From contig CBFFRP010000103.1 in assembly GCA_965644295.1 (NCBI GenBank), positions 1-28,124 of the forward strand: a stretch of 28,124 nucleotides of DNA. The letters are read 5' to 3'. Shown one piece after another: positions 9,802 through 18,234 of this stretch; the stretch's first letter is position 1, and each line of letters begins with the position of its first letter. The position numbers were made by a program, and so were the translations under genes. Source of the stretch: Paraphysomonas bandaiensis (Eukaryota > Chrysophyceae). The notes below the pieces were generated by a model, which saw only the letters and a program-made list of their open reading frames with translations, did no database searches and had not been told where the DNA came from.

Positions 9802-9972
9802 CAATATAAGAGTGTGGATCAGTTGTGGGAGTGGTGAGAGTGTATGTATCATTTCAACGTATGTAGGCCCCGTTGCTTGAATCGTACGCTTCGCCTGATG
9901 GCATGGAATACAGCACATCATTTCTATAATTGTCGAGATGCCATTAGGGCCTGAATCATATCTGTTATGACC

Positions 9973-10252
9973 CTAAAAGATCTCATCGCTGTCGTCAAAA
10001 AGTAAGTTGTAGTTGTTCTCAGGATCTGCAGATCGATATCTACCATAAGAAGAACATTTCAATTATAGTCGCCATTCGCATATGCAGTTGGGCCACTACC
10101 TGCTGTATATGTTTTGGTGATGTATGTGTCGTAATTAGCCTGCTCATTAAATATGGTGTTCAACCCGGTGAAGCTAGAGTGAAACGTTACGTTAGTCTGA
10201 TATAGGGTGTTTGAAGCCTCGGGATGATGAGCGCTGTGTGCTAAATGCAAAG
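9973..10252 (-). CDS. Possible two-exon 3' end of an unrecognised gene
   Basis: A candidate exon at 10252-10100 follows a pyrimidine-rich TTCTTTCCAG acceptor and reads LHLAHSAHHPEASNTLYQTN onward to NYDTYITKTYTA. A GTAGTGG donor and a CTGCAG acceptor (intron 10099-10026) would join it in frame to 10025-9973, which reads DPENNYNLLFDDSDEIF and then stops. The joined frame is consistent and the acidic C-terminus looks real, but the first intron could also be retained, giving a stop after ANGDYN. Upstream exons to the right (10260-10640) could not be fixed. I recognise no domain. Confidence 0.3.
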
Positions 10253-11152
10253 CTGGAAAGAATAGTCGAACTAAAGGCCATCAATAATAAGTACAGTATT
10301 ATATACGCAACAGGCTAGTATTACACTATGATTGATAAAAGTTAATAATATCCATTGGATTATTATATCTCGCATAATAATTCATTTAATTGGTTAGTGA
10401 TATGAGCGATAAACTGGTACCAGAAGTCATAGATAGCTAGCACGAGTGTTCTTTGAGAATATAAATTGTAATAATGAAGAGGTTGCAATGACGCGAGTGT
10501 CCTGTAGGAAGAGGTGCTCTGAAGCGAAAGAAGGGCGAAGGGCTGTGAATGAAGCAAACACGATGGGTGGAAAAATAAAGTTTTGAGTGTCCAGCGAGGT
10601 GGTGGTGGGGTGGATAAATATGCCGAGCGCAAAGTATCACCTCAAGCGTGGAATGTGTATCGCGTATCACTGGTTGAAGTGGGTGGTAATGAATGACCTT
10701 CCTTTTTCTTTTGTAGAAAAACCATTGACACTAATGAACACCACGTTGAGTACTATTGACACGCACGGTTTAATTTAGCGGGGGTATGCAATTTGGATAA
10801 ACATGTAGCTCGTTTTAGGGGGATAGCAAAAGTAACTATACACACATTTTAGAATATAGTAACTATACGGGTAATTCTCCGCACCAACCAGGTCTCAAAA
10901 GTATAATTTGGTACAACGACACATTTATTCTCAGCCATTCATTATAGTTTTTCGTTTGATGCAAATCAAATTTTCCTGCGAGCATCAATTATACTTTTTT
11001 GATGTGAACCAGGCAATTTAAAAAAAATGATTATATATATGCTTTGCAAAACTGATATAAAAAGAAATCCAAGCAATTCCAAGACAACCAACAAACAACG
11101 CAAATCGACTACCAAATAGTGCGACCGTATTCCCACGGCGGGAAAAAAGATC
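10253..11152. other. Intergenic, possible upstream exons of the 9973-10252 candidate
   Basis: The minus strand holds an 89-codon frame at 10632-10363 with Leu/Ser/Pro-rich, unconvincing composition. The rest, including 10790-11150 before the next plus-strand gene, is AT-rich with poly-A/T stretches. No RNA gene or repeat stands out. Confidence 0.35.
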
Positions 11153-11900
11153 ATGCGACTAAGAGACATTAATCCATCCCATATACAATTCGATCCCTTC
11201 GATAGAATTAGTGCATATACGTTGAAGTCAACGATGTTCTATGGAACACGCCGGCGCGAAGTACTGTTTGAACTCAATGGCGTACGAATTGCACCCAACT
11301 ATGGCGAACAGACAAATCTGACTCGAAAATGTTTTAAAGTGAATGTTGTTGTGATGTCGCGTACAAATTATTGCAAAATATCAGCAATTGATACCCAGTT
11401 AGTATCACCGGAACGCAGCAAAGAAAATCTTAAAGAGCGGGGTTACATTCCACTAAGTAAGGAAGAAAAAGACAGTTTGAAATTTGTCACCGTGCAAATT
11501 CCAACCACGGTGTCGATTCCCTGGGAGGTACCTGACTCCTCGGAGGTGGTGATAATGGACAAACACAGAAACGATATTACTTCATCTGTCAAATCTTTAC
11601 CCGGGGTATTTCCCGTGGGTAGCAAAGTGAATATTCTTTTCAAATTCTCTTGTGCATATCAAGGGAGTTGGGGGTGTAGTATTGTTCTCATGGTGCGTCG
11701 TATTACGTTGTGCGATTATTACGGTGCGTGGCAAGCTTCACCATTCTTCATCGTCTCCAAGTGTACATGTACATGGGTACGATACAGAGGAGCGAAAGAA
11801 GCGAGTGGAGGAGAAGATGAGACTTGTGTGTACAATATGCGGGTTTGTCGCAAGGAATTTGAATGGGCTTTGTGTCCATAAAGGTAGAAAGCATAAGTGA
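11153..11900 (+). CDS. Uncharacterised protein with C-terminal C2H2 zinc finger, two exons, 227 aa
   Basis: The first frame (from ATG 11153) runs on to 11881 but its last part is low quality. Removing 11724-11787 (GTGCGT donor, GATACAG acceptor, 64 nt) joins CDYY to EERKKRVEEKMRLV and then to a classic finger, C205-x2-C208-x12-H221-x4-H226, ending RKHK with a stop at 11898-11900. The joined frame is exact. The N-terminal 190 residues (SAYTLKSTMFYGTRRREVLF, IPTTVSIPWEVPDSSEVV and so on) look beta-rich and globular; I do not recognise them. A nucleic-acid-binding role is suggested only by the finger and the basic tail. The intron is inferred; the unspliced 242-aa product is the alternative. Confidence 0.62.
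11724..11787 (+). other. Inferred 64-nt intron in the C2H2 gene
   Basis: It has a GTGCGTGG donor and a TACGATACAG acceptor. Splicing brings the downstream C2H2 finger frame into register with the upstream exon. Its length matches the other introns in the window. Confidence 0.55.
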
Positions 11901-11986
11901 ATTGTGTTTTCCCCTCTATACCTGCATATGCTATGCGTTGCTTGTTTTTGTGTGTATGGTATGCGTAGATTTATAGGGTATGGGGG

Positions 11987-12237
11987 TGCCCCATATTGAC
12001 AGCGTAACTAATTACTGCGTGCGGCCCCCCAGTGGGTGCTGCTGAGTGTTGCGACCGCGCACTTTTATCTATGTACACATTGCTCAGTTCAGCAGTTCCC
12101 CACTCGGGTCTCACTGCATATTCAGCGCTGTAGCTAATTGGGTTCAGAGGTAGCTAGCAAATAACGTATGGGACTTAAATCAAGTATTAGTTAGGTACCC
12201 ACCCGGCTCTACCTAAGTACGCGCTCAGAATGGGGCA
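11987..12237. mobile_element. Non-autonomous DNA element (MITE-like), copy 2
   Basis: Second copy of the element at 6543-6816, in the same orientation, starting TGCCCCAT and ending ATGGGGCA. It differs by scattered substitutions, by lack of about 20 bases in the middle, and by a 2-base shorter run before the GTACGCGCTC end. It lies just downstream of the C2H2 gene. Its flanks (GTATGGGGG on the left, CGCTCTGG on the right) show no target-site duplication. Confidence 0.75.
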
Positions 12238-12840
12238 CGCTCTGGTTACAATATTACACTCCACCACCGGGTTGCATGAACATTGTATTTTAGAGTTTCG
12301 AAGTCAGATCATAAGGAGTTCTATCACTTTGGAGTTGCACAAAAAAAGGTATTTATTCCGACAGTATTGACAATTGACCATTTTCAGATGATTAAGATCT
12401 TTGCAAGAGAAGTTTAGTCAAACTAGATAGATTACTTTATTATAATTGTATACACAATTATAATATTATAATTAAAATATTGTGTGTTGTCATGTAACAC
12501 ATGTCAACAACATGATAAATTATTTCGTTCATGTCAACCACTGTTCAACTTCCGTATCTTGAATCGTCATGATATAATACTTCAGTTTCACAGTTATAGC
12601 TATATAGCACCTTTGACTATTGACTACGTATTACTGTTTTTCACATTGTATTTAACGTATTCTACAGTACTATCTTAGAGAACCATACGTATTCCAACAG
12701 ACAGCACACGACGTTAGGAAGTAACTATTACCACAACCACACAATGCAGCACCAATAAGCTGGACTGTGCTAGTTTGAAGATTAAATTGGGGAGATCAAC
12801 TAATTTGTAACTAACAGAATTCTTATTACTATAGAAACAC
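12238..12840. other. Intergenic, AT-rich
   Basis: No gene is seen. The stretch contains a 9-bp-arm palindrome at 12441-12462 (TATAATTGT and ACAATTATA around ATAC) next to further TATAAT-rich sequence. It is the 3' side of both flanking genes, which converge here. Confidence 0.45.
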
Positions 12841-13764
12841 TTACGAACACATCTTCTTAAATTTCTCCTCTTTCCTCAAATTCAGTCCATTGGGTCTTAG
12901 AGATGACTTTATACTAGGAACTACATAGTTTTTATAAAAAAAGTCTTGGGTATCCATTCGTGATATGGCAGTGAGGTGAACAAATGTGCGGCTTGGGGTG
13001 AGCACTGCAGCGAAATAATCCTTGGCGAATAGAAGATGCTTTGCGGGAATGGACAGGGTGTTTTTACAAGCTCCTGATCGCTCAGCCTCATCAATTGACT
13101 CTTGATCAGTGTCATACTTTCCCGAAAGTAATATTTCTCTCCAGCGCGACATACACTCCTGCCCGCTGTTGCGGTCAACCCAAATAACACCAGTATGCCA
13201 CTTCTCACATCCCGAACAGAATCCAAAGAAGTGTCCACCTGCATCAAGAAACATACCAAAGTCTGGCTTGGATTTGTGAGTCGATGTATACTGTTCAACT
13301 TGCTGATACAAATCCCCTAGAAATAAATCCAGGTTTCGTGTGACAAGAATATCAACATCCAAGTATAATACATTGGTTATATTCGCTGGAAGATGCTCAT
13401 ATAATTTTGTCTTCATAGCTTTAATTTCAATTATTGAGTTTACTGATGGTATAGGGGCAATATGTACATGATGCTTGGATATTAGATGAGAAAAACAATC
13501 CGGTTTATCTGTGATGATATGGATGTCATTCGACCACTTGCCCAACACACGCAATGAGGCAACAGCATTATCTACAATGGTCTCTTTTGCCAAATCTCCC
13601 ATTGCAATAAAGACAATAGACTGTATACGGAATGGAGAATTGACTTTATGTGTAATAAGAGTTGTGTTCACTGCAGGCGCAGTAAACATATACATACATG
13701 CCATTATCAGTATCCAAACTATAATCACTCTAACAGGAAACCGTTCTCTGTTAAATATGCCCAT
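12841..13764 (-). CDS. Type II membrane glycosyltransferase with DVD motif (GT8-like), 307 aa
   Basis: Predicted to transfer a sugar from a nucleotide-sugar donor, probably in the Golgi or ER lumen. A short basic cytoplasmic N-terminus is followed by one hydrophobic anchor at about residues 12-29 (RVIIVWILIMACMYMF). The catalytic region has the DXD motif in VLYLDVDILV (D136-V-D138, the metal/UDP-sugar site), HTGVIWVDR at 190-198, DTDQESID at 218-225 and FVHLT at 261-265, in the order of GT8-type folds. N-x-S/T sites occur at 33 and 128. A TAG lies in frame eight codons upstream of this first ATG. The gene is intronless and divergent from the first YCII gene. Acceptor and donor specificity cannot be read from sequence. 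Confidence 0.82.
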   Translation of the reverse strand: MGIFNRERFPVRVIIVWILIMACMYMFTAPAVNTTLITHKVNSPFRIQSIVFIAMGDLAKETIVDNAVASLRVLGKWSNDIHIITDKPDCFSHLISKHHVHIAPIPSVNSIIEIKAMKTKLYEHLPANITNVLYLDVDILVTRNLDLFLGDLYQQVEQYTSTHKSKPDFGMFLDAGGHFFGFCSGCEKWHTGVIWVDRNSGQECMSRWREILLSGKYDTDQESIDEAERSGACKNTLSIPAKHLLFAKDYFAAVLTPSRTFVHLTAISRMDTQDFFYKNYVVPSIKSSLRPNGLNLRKEEKFKKMCS

Positions 13765-13910
13765 CGCATTGACGGGGTTGATTTCCTAGTTGCTATCTGC
13801 TTACAATTAATGAGTAGATGCTATTGAGAGGTAGTGTACATGGGCATGTGGATAGATGTACATGTACAGCAGTATATGTATGTATGAACAGTGAACAGAG
13901 TAGAGCAACT
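13765..13910. promoter_or_regulatory. Upstream region of the glycosyltransferase, before the array
   Basis: This is unique sequence between the glycosyltransferase start and the left edge of the tandem array. It is rich in TACATG/TATGTA words. It should hold the glycosyltransferase promoter and perhaps part of the ancestral YCII promoter, but no specific element can be named. Confidence 0.35.
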
Positions 13911-14189
13911 GGCAGAGTGTGATGATATATATATATATGTATACAGCAGGAATACATGTTATACTGTGGTCTACACTTGGAATTCCTACGACAGTGTGCA
14001 TGATGATATCCGTACATGCTGCAGTAAAAATTGCCTTTTTTTCATAAAAAAACTGGGATTTATTCACCTATTTGACATATTCTTCCCCTGCTGGCCGACT
14101 TTTCCACTCGCACCAGAGCGATATCATCCATCTTATAGTCATCACATCATGCACATACCCTCACAGCAACAGTACAAACACAAGTCAAT

Positions 14190-14540
14190 ATGATGAACTC
14201 ACGTCGTTTCCTACAATATCAGAAACATAATCGATTTTTTTATCGATTATCTCCTTATAATCCTAAGAAAGTATTTGTATTGACATACACATATGTTGAT
14301 GATGCCATTAACAAACGAGAGCCCTTAAGACCCTCTCATATTAAATATGCGAATGATATGGTTGATAAAGGAATACTTATTGCTGGAGGAGGATTTAGTC
14401 CCCTTACACATGGGATGCTATTGATTAACGATAGCGAAGAAAATGCAAGGAAATTTGCAGAGTCCGACCCGTATGTTGTTGGGAATATTGTCAGCAAATA
14501 TACTGTCCACGAATGGAATGCCGCAGTGGGAAACCTATAG
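14190..14540 (+). CDS. YCII-domain protein, unit 1, 116 aa
   Basis: A small protein of the YCII/YciI-like dimeric alpha-beta-barrel superfamily. Residues 27-110 fit the family: VFVLTYTYVDDAI (first strand), REPLRPSHIKYA with the conserved His50, GILIAGGGFS, HGMLLINDSEENARKFAESDPYV with the conserved Asp93, and a final strand VSKYTVHEW. Family members are thought to be small enzymes or ligand binders using the His/Asp pair; the substrate here is unknown. The first 26 residues are Arg- and aromatic-rich without acidic residues (NSRRFLQYQKHNRFFYRL), which would suit a mitochondrial presequence (inference). Two ATGs are adjacent at the start. This copy is probably nearest the ancestral locus because its upstream flank is unique DNA, and it carries residues (N14, ND at 55-56) not found in the others. 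Confidence 0.85.
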   Translation: MMNSRRFLQYQKHNRFFYRLSPYNPKKVFVLTYTYVDDAINKREPLRPSHIKYANDMVDKGILIAGGGFSPLTHGMLLINDSEENARKFAESDPYVVGNIVSKYTVHEWNAAVGNL

Positions 14541-15158
14541 AGCTTAGCATGTAGTGTTTTTGTGTTCATTGCTGCTGCTCGAAGTTTATCGTTTTGTTCT
14601 GGCTGATTTGTGATAGTTTGTGGATACGTCTTATGAGCCTATGACAGAAATGCAATATTAGGTAACATATAATCTAATTTTAATGAACTACATATTTTGC
14701 ATCCAAAATGGTATAGTGAGCGCGCAATTATGAAAAGTAATGCGACTGTGTTGAATTAGAATGTATAATGTAAGTTCATAAGTGTAGTTGTAGGCAAAGA
14801 AAAAGGCTCGCTTCCTCCCCCTGTCTCAGGGGATACCGATTTATACGCACATTCCGTTATGAACCATAACTTAAGAGCTGATAGCTTACACATTAGAAAA
14901 TGTATTTTTTATTGAGTATAGTCGAGTTATTACAATGCATGGCTAATGCATAACAACTGCAATGGTAGAAGCGATGTCACATGACACGAATCATACGGTT
15001 GTGTAATCGCACAGTACGTTTCCGTCGCAATGCAATAAACATATCCACAAAGTATTATAGTACTATAAATAACTCGTATTATCTAATAAAGTTACATTAA
15101 ATCTCAAATATACCAGTAATTATAACTTAACCCCAACTGCTGAAACAATAATATAGTT
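14541..15158. other. Unit spacer between the convergent YCII gene and adaptor exon
   Basis: About 620 bp that is nearly identical in every unit (equivalents 19852-20474, 23249-23871, 25013-25630, 26772-27389). It holds the 3' flanks of both convergent genes. A hairpin CCCCTG/CAGGGG with a TCT loop lies at 14818-14832. AATAAA-type words occur on the plus strand near 15030 and 15085, and on the minus strand (TTTATT) near 14907, any of which could serve poly(A) addition. No further ORF is seen. Confidence 0.5.
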
Positions 15159-15670
15159 TTACCATATATCAAACGGATTCAATGAAGCTACAGAAGGTTG
15201 CATCAATTGTGCTGGACCTGCTGCTATAGTACTGTTTACCTCGCCCCTCTTCTGAGTTGGACATTGCATTTGAGTGGGTTCGTAGCTTTTCGAAGAAATT
15301 TCACCGCAGCCAAATGGGCGTCCGCCGTTATCATCAAACACATGTTGTTGACAGAAACCACCCTGTTGTTGAATTCCGTCATTGTTCCATGCAACCGGCA
15401 TCTGTTGGTGTCCACCAGATTGATAACTGTATTCACTATATATACCGGGTTGCTGAAAATTATTCATGACTGGCTGCTGTTCATGATACTCTTTGTAATC
15501 GTCATGATGAGGCGGATATCCATACCCTCCATGAGGTGGGGGGGGATCATAAGGACTTGTGGTCGTGATATCGGCAAAGGCATCGAAAATGTTCGAGTTA
15601 GGTGCTGGATTAGTGTTGGCTGATGGGCTTGTAGATTGGACGCGTCCTTGATTACTATTTCTCTTATCAT
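15159..15670 (-). pseudogene. Orphan 3' exon of an endocytic-adaptor-like protein, unit 1
   Basis: The minus-strand frame encodes 169 residues rich in Pro, Gln, Gly, Tyr and His. It contains NIFDAFADI, which resembles clathrin/AP2-binding DxF-type motifs, and ends NPFDIW, an EH-domain-binding NPF motif. Such disordered tails are typical of epsin/AP180-type (ENTH/ANTH) adaptors; the assignment is inference because no globular domain is present. The copy starts abruptly at the unit boundary with no start codon in frame (CHDKRNSNQ), and an AG acceptor-like site lies before AGAAATAG at 15662. Upstream of it in the window is the next unit, not the rest of the gene, so it is a truncated 3' part. 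Confidence 0.6.
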
Positions 15671-15700
15671 GGCAGAGTGTGATGATATATATATATATAT
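15671..15700. repeat. Left end of unit 2, split by an insertion
   Basis: The unit start sequence GGCAGAGTGTGATG and its TA tract continue to about 15700, where unrelated DNA begins. The rest of unit 2 resumes at about 17622 inside the same TA tract (TATATATGTATACAGCAGG). Confidence 0.8.
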
Positions 15701-15794
15701 GCACCGTAGGTGAAATACTGTGGCAGTATTTTTTGGGTAGCGTGTGACTATGTTTCACCTACGCCTGGAATATCAACAAAATAAAACTGAAATA

Positions 15795-16076
15795 TCAGAT
15801 TTTTACCGTACGTGAAATTATCATGGCACACTGAATACCGGAGATTTCTATGTAGAATACAGTAGAATTCCGGAGATTTCTACGTAGAAATCGTATGCAA
15901 AAGATACAAGGTTGTATCTGTATGATATATGTGATCTGCGTAGAAACCATATTCACTTTAATATCGAACCTACATTGAATATCTTGTCTGTATTTAATAC
16001 CATGGGTCCTCTCAGATGATACTTCTCCTGCTACATCTCGAGCTTCCTCCTCATCGACTTCAAGAACGTCTCTCAT
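15795..16076 (-). pseudogene. Short acidic minus-strand frame inside the insert
   Basis: A 93-codon frame begins MRDVLEVDEEEARDVAGEVS and then loses coding character. The first 35 or so residues look like a genuine acidic segment; the rest crosses the repeated GGAGATTTCTA motif. It may be a remnant exon of the element. Function is unknown. Confidence 0.2.
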
Positions 16077-16137
16077 TCTCTTAATTCATGCCAAAACAAA
16101 GGCAATGTATACTGGCAAAGTGAGGCATATGACGTAG

Positions 16138-16561
16138 TGCTTTTGTTCTCATTATCCTGAAAGGTTGGATGATGAAGATAAGCTGATAATTTCTGCCAAC
16201 AAAGACCGAGTGATGGAGTTCTTTGGGGTTCAGTGCAATACAGCTAACGACCGGAAGAAATTAGATGGACCAAATGATAAACCCAATGACAGGAGGACCT
16301 CTACAGTGCATTACTTGTTAAAGGCTATAGTGCATTAGTGTGAAGACTTTGTGGGACCTCTGACATTTTGGTAATCGACAAGAAGGGATCCAACCATATC
16401 GGCTTTTATGTGGACTTCAAGCTTTGACAAAAGCTGATAGGGATGATTCTCATCTACGTGCAAGAAAGACAATAGAATTCTTTCTTAAACGAGCATGGGA
16501 GTGTACTGAAATGCGATTCCAATCTTGTATTAAGCTGAATCCTAATACGCCCCCTCAATGA
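16138..16561 (+). pseudogene. Decayed coding relic inside the unit-2 insert
   Basis: From 16138 a frame reads CFCSHYPERLDDEDKLIIS and ANKDRVMEFFGVQCNTA to a TAG at 16338, then CEDFVGPLTFW and a stop. A shifted frame from 16364 reads HFGNRQEGIQPYRLLCGLQA, then KADRDDSHLRARKTIEFFLK, and ends NPNTPPQ at 16561. Both parts have protein-like composition but no start codon, and they are separated by stops and a frameshift, so the gene is dead. I do not recognise the family; a former transposon protein is plausible from its place between the inverted ends. Confidence 0.4.
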
Positions 16562-17868
16562 AATAATCAGTGAACTGTAGATAATAGAGAGAATATGAAC
16601 TATACACACTGAGAGTAAAAACCAGAGTAGCTGTCACTAGTCAATAAAAACTGCAGAGGTGCCATATTGTGAGGCCATCCTTCTAGTCCAGCATCATGTA
16701 TTTGTAAGCTGAATCCTAATAGTTTGGTAGAGTATATGAAAGTGCTTTGAAAGAATTGTATCGGGAGTTAGGAATGGAATGATGTAAGGATGTTGGTAAT
16801 TTCAGTTATGGCAGTTTCTATAGTAGGCTATGTTCTAGTAGTAGAGGTAAGTGAGTACTATTCAATATTATACTATGTAGTAATAATATACGCAGTATGT
16901 ATGTCTACTACAGTATATATATTATTTGCACTTGAAATATATGTAAATTTTTGACTAAGAAAGTTGATTGTATATAAGCCAGCTACGAAAACCACTGTTA
17001 GATATATATTAGGGTCTATTTTCAAGTTTCAAGATATTCGTAGTTTCCAGAAAATTAGGGAAATAAAGCAATACAGAGAGGTACTGTGACTAATTCAGAA
17101 GACCTTGGCCACTGTGGTGTACCAGCGCGTGTGAATGGCAATCAGAAGAGGGCACGTAGTTCACTCAGTTAAGTAAACAATAACCAAATCCTCCTTCCTT
17201 AATATACGTGAAATAAGAATAGGTGAAGTGGCACGCTATCATCATAATATAACTAATATTTGTTATTTTACGGCGGGTATGTACGTGTGTGCCTGTCTCA
17301 AGGGGTGTATATGTGTATGTATGTGAGAGGGTATGTAGCTCTATTAACAGTCACCCTCACATACATACAAGAACCTGGATCGCTTCAGAGCAGAGGTTGA
17401 AAGAAACACGACGGTGAAGAAGATATTCTTCTGTTTCTGGTGTGGATATCATCTCCTTTCATGGCACTTTTGATAGTTTAAAGTAACATATGAAGAGATG
17501 CGTTATATGATACATACACACTTCACATAATACAACACCGTATTCCAAAAACACACATCTACAACCGACACAAACTGAAAAGTATACATGAGTGTGACAG
17601 AATTTCACGTACTCCCGCATTGTATATATGTATACAGCAGGAATACATGTTATACTGTGGTCTACACTTGGAATTCCTACGACAGTGTGCATGATGATAT
17701 CCGTACATGCTGCAGTAAAAATTGCCTTTTTTTCATAAAAAAACTGGGATTTGACATATTCTTCCGCTGCTGGCCGACTTTTCCACTCGCACCAGAGCGA
17801 TATCATCCATCTTATAGTCATCACATCATGCACATACCCTCACAGCAACAGTACAAACACAAGTCAAT

Positions 17869-18234
17869 ATGATGAACTCACGTCGTTTCCTACAATATCA
17901 GAAACATTGTCGATTTTTTTATCGATTATCTCCTTATAATCCTAAGAAAGTATTTGTATTGACATACACATATGTTGATGATGCCATTAACAAACGAGAG
18001 CCCTTAAGACACTCTCATATTAAATATGCGAGTATTATGGTTGATAAAGGAATACTTATTGCTGGAGGAGGATTTAATCCCCTTACACATGGGATGCTAT
18101 TGATTAACGATAGCGAAGAAAATGCAAGGAAATTTGCAGAGTCCGACCCGTATGTTGTTGGGAATATTGTCAGCAAATATACTGTCCACGAATGGAATGC
18201 CGAAGTGGGAAACCATATTTTATTGAATGGCTGA
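17869..18234 (+). CDS. YCII-domain protein, unit 2, C-terminus altered by insertion, 121 aa
   Basis: Same protein as the unit-1 YCII copy through EWNAEVGN, including His50 and Asp93. It has Cys at 14, RHSH instead of RPSH at 47-50, and GGGFN instead of GGGFS. The 1.64-kb element enters within the last codons, so the normal C-terminal GNL is replaced by GNHILLNG read from the element before a stop. The YCII fold itself is complete, so the protein may still work. The P-to-H change next to the conserved His could affect the active site. The upstream region carries a 12-bp deletion between ATTT repeats near 17753 and is cut off from the normal unit start by the 1.92-kb insert, so its promoter may differ. 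Confidence 0.75.
   Translation: MMNSRRFLQYQKHCRFFYRLSPYNPKKVFVLTYTYVDDAINKREPLRHSHIKYASIMVDKGILIAGGGFNPLTHGMLLINDSEENARKFAESDPYVVGNIVSKYTVHEWNAEVGNHILLNG

Larger units (their letters stand above)
15701..17621. mobile_element. 1.92-kb insert in the TA tract of unit 2, probable decayed DNA transposon
   Basis: This DNA is absent from the other unit junctions, so it was inserted. GTAGGTGAAATACTGT at 15706-15721 matches the reverse complement of 17597-17612 at 14 of 16 positions, close to both ends, as expected of terminal inverted repeats. The target is a run of TA, so a TA duplication cannot be distinguished. The left end also folds on itself (CGTAGGTGAAA 15705-15715 with TTTCACCTACG 15753-15763; AAATACTG 15713-15720 with CAGTATTT 15724-15731). 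Inside are two copies of a GGAGATTTCTA-GTAGAA motif (15841-15890), decayed coding sequence, an exact 16-bp direct repeat (16532-16547 and 16706-16721) and an inverted GTATGTATGTGA/TCACATACATAC pair at 17316-17370. Confidence 0.6.

Noticed and set aside
10363-10632. 89-codon minus-strand ORF as a gene
   Set aside because: Leu/Ser/Pro-rich, overlapped by another frame, and cannot be joined convincingly to the candidate exons at its left.
15198-15623. 141-codon plus-strand frame opposite the adaptor exon, present in every unit
   Set aside because: It is the antisense shadow of the NPF-bearing frame and has no recognisable domain. Its repetition follows from the array.
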